Source: an uncultured Moraxella sp. (GTDB lineage Bacteria > Pseudomonadota > Gammaproteobacteria > Pseudomonadales > Moraxellaceae). From it: a stretch of 15,575 nt of DNA. Below the pieces are notes generated by a model, which did not search any database, was not told the DNA's origin, and saw only the letters and a list, made by a program, of their open reading frames with translations. Position 1 is the first letter of the stretch. Each line of letters starts with the position of its first letter. Made by a program: the position numbers and the translations under genes. Below, one piece after another: positions 14,569 to 15,575 of the stretch. Location of the stretch: positions 1 to 15,575 of the forward strand of contig CALJUC010000187.1 of assembly GCA_937975585.1 (NCBI GenBank), read 5' to 3'.

Positions 14569-15495
14569 TTAGGCACTGGCGCGACGGCGTTCAACCACAG
14601 TGTTTGGTGCGTTATCAACGTCTTTGACTAATTTGAAATCAAAGTCGATATGTTTGAATGGTGCATCAAGGTTGTACTGTTTGATTGATGCTTCATCGTT
14701 TTTGTCAACCGCAGTGGCTACTAGACCTTCACGAGTTGCAAATGCGAAGTCGTCCCATAGGTATTGATCACCTTCGATGTTGAACTGTGTGGTTAGTTTA
14801 CGGAAACCAGGCGCGCTCACGAAGTAGTGTACGTGTGATGGACGGTTGCCATGACGACCTAACAAGTCAAGTAAACCTTGGGTTGGGCCTTCAGGTGGGC
14901 AGCCATAACCTACTGGCATTTTGGTTTGTGCCACATATTTACCATTTTCGTCAGTAAAGATAGTGCGACGTAGATTGAATGGTGCTTGGGCTTTGTCAAA
15001 GTGTGAGTACATACCCATGTCGTTAGCATGCCACATTTCAACTTTAGCGTTTGGTACAACGTTACCGTCAGTATCAGTTACCACGCCTTCGATGATAAGA
15101 GTAGGCATTTCGTTATCGTCGTTTGGATCGTCCATACGAGCGAAACCAACTGATTCAGGTGCACCCGCAACGTATAATGGACCTTCGATGGTACGAGGAG
15201 TTGCTTTACTCAAGTCAAGACCAGCTTTTTGGTCTGCTTCGTCAGCACGTAAGTCTAAGAAATGCTCTAAGCCTAAGCCTGCTGCCAATAGACCGACTTC
15301 ATTAGCTTGACCCAAGTCAGTGATGTATTCCAAACCCTTCCATAACTCAGTTTGGTTGATATCTAGGTCTTCAATCGCTTTGAATAAGTCACCAAGTAAA
15401 CGTAGTACAATTTCTTGTACGCGTGAATTTACTTCACCGGTTACGGTGTCTACGTTCATTTGTTTAACTAACGCATCGATTTGAGAATGTTGCAT
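14569..15495 (-). CDS. catA: Catechol 1,2-dioxygenase
   Basis: Intradiol dioxygenase that cleaves catechol to cis,cis-muconate using non-haem Fe(III). The product has 308 residues, as in the family. Iron ligands are Tyr163 (GMYSHF), Tyr197 (PVGYGCP), His221 and His223 (RPSHVHYF), with Arg218 beside them. The N-terminal helical linker domain (about 1-100) precedes the catalytic beta-sandwich. GPLYVAGAP and VEMWHAND are typical blocks. I fixed the start at ATG 15495, 8 nt after AAGGAG (15507-15502). The frame stays open upstream and gives an extra ATG at 15543, but that codon and the encoded MCSSDL lie in sequencing-adapter sequence and are not genomic. It is the first visible gene of the minus-strand block; its promoter is outside the window. 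Confidence 0.97.
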   Translation of the reverse strand: MQHSQIDALVKQMNVDTVTGEVNSRVQEIVLRLLGDLFKAIEDLDINQTELWKGLEYITDLGQANEVGLLAAGLGLEHFLDLRADEADQKAGLDLSKATPRTIEGPLYVAGAPESVGFARMDDPNDDNEMPTLIIEGVVTDTDGNVVPNAKVEMWHANDMGMYSHFDKAQAPFNLRRTIFTDENGKYVAQTKMPVGYGCPPEGPTQGLLDLLGRHGNRPSHVHYFVSAPGFRKLTTQFNIEGDQYLWDDFAFATREGLVATAVDKNDEASIKQYNLDAPFKHIDFDFKLVKDVDNAPNTVVERRRASA

Positions 15496-15526
15496 AACTA
15501 TCTCCTTTAGTATTATGCATAAAAAG

Positions 15527-15575
15527 AGATCGGAAGAGCACACGTCTGAACTCCAGTCACGCCAATGTATCTCGT
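15527..15575. other. Illumina TruSeq-type adapter contamination at the contig end
   Basis: Positions 15527-15560 match the Illumina TruSeq read-1 adapter, beginning AGATCGGAAGAGC and ending CTCCAGTCAC. GCCAATGT (15561-15568) sits in the index position and ATCTCGT (15569-15575) continues the adapter after it. The sequence is library-derived, not biological. The last trustworthy genomic base is at or before 15526. Confidence 0.98.

Noticed and set aside
15496..15543. Longer catA reading frame starting at 15543 (MCSSDL...)
   Set aside because: The extra start codon lies inside adapter sequence. The ATG at 15495 has a strong ribosome-binding site and gives the usual family length.

Overview
The window reads as part of a Moraxellaceae-type genome (Moraxella/Psychrobacter/Acinetobacter relatives). 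The reasons are the moderately low GC, AT-rich intergenic DNA, a monomeric NADP-isocitrate dehydrogenase, and an Acinetobacter-style set of ben, cat and pca-type genes in which the I-J-F-D genes are adjacent with no pcaB between F and D. The genus is an inference from gene content only.

Layout, left to right. Positions 1-745 hold three strong hairpin terminators and, between the first two, a decayed 3' remnant of a major-facilitator transporter. On the minus strand at 746-2983 is icd, with a candidate promoter and a strong hairpin in its 5' leader. A 685-bp AT-rich gap separates icd from a divergent plus-strand parA-parB pair (3669-5418). A perfect 18-bp palindrome occurs twice, once in the gap and once inside parB, and is the best parS candidate. 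A bidirectional terminator at 5438-5468 separates parB from the large minus-strand block.

That block runs from 15495 down to 5491 in the transcription order catA, benA, benB, benC, benD, benE, then the I, J, F and D genes of the 3-oxoadipate branch. All ten genes are on one strand. No obvious U-tract terminator is visible between them, although several gaps are 80-195 bp. Together they encode benzoate uptake (BenE), oxidation to catechol (BenABC, BenD), ortho ring cleavage to cis,cis-muconate (CatA), and conversion of the enol-lactone to succinyl-CoA and acetyl-CoA (D, IJ, F). The two steps that join these halves, muconate cycloisomerase (CatB) and muconolactone isomerase (CatC), are absent from the window, as is any LysR-type regulator (BenM/CatM). 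They may lie beyond the right edge.

The right edge is not genomic. From 15527 to the end the sequence is an Illumina TruSeq-type adapter followed by what looks like an 8-base index. The genomic sequence therefore stops about 31 bp upstream of catA, and any protein prediction starting upstream of 15495 carries an artefactual N-terminus.

I did not find a convincing wholly new system. The items most worth follow-up are the parAB genes with their unusual parS-like palindromes lodged between a core TCA gene and a catabolic operon, the compact catA-benABCDE-IJFD arrangement, and structured elements in the icd leader and in the catA-benA gap. No tRNA, rRNA, CRISPR array, transposase or insertion sequence was seen.
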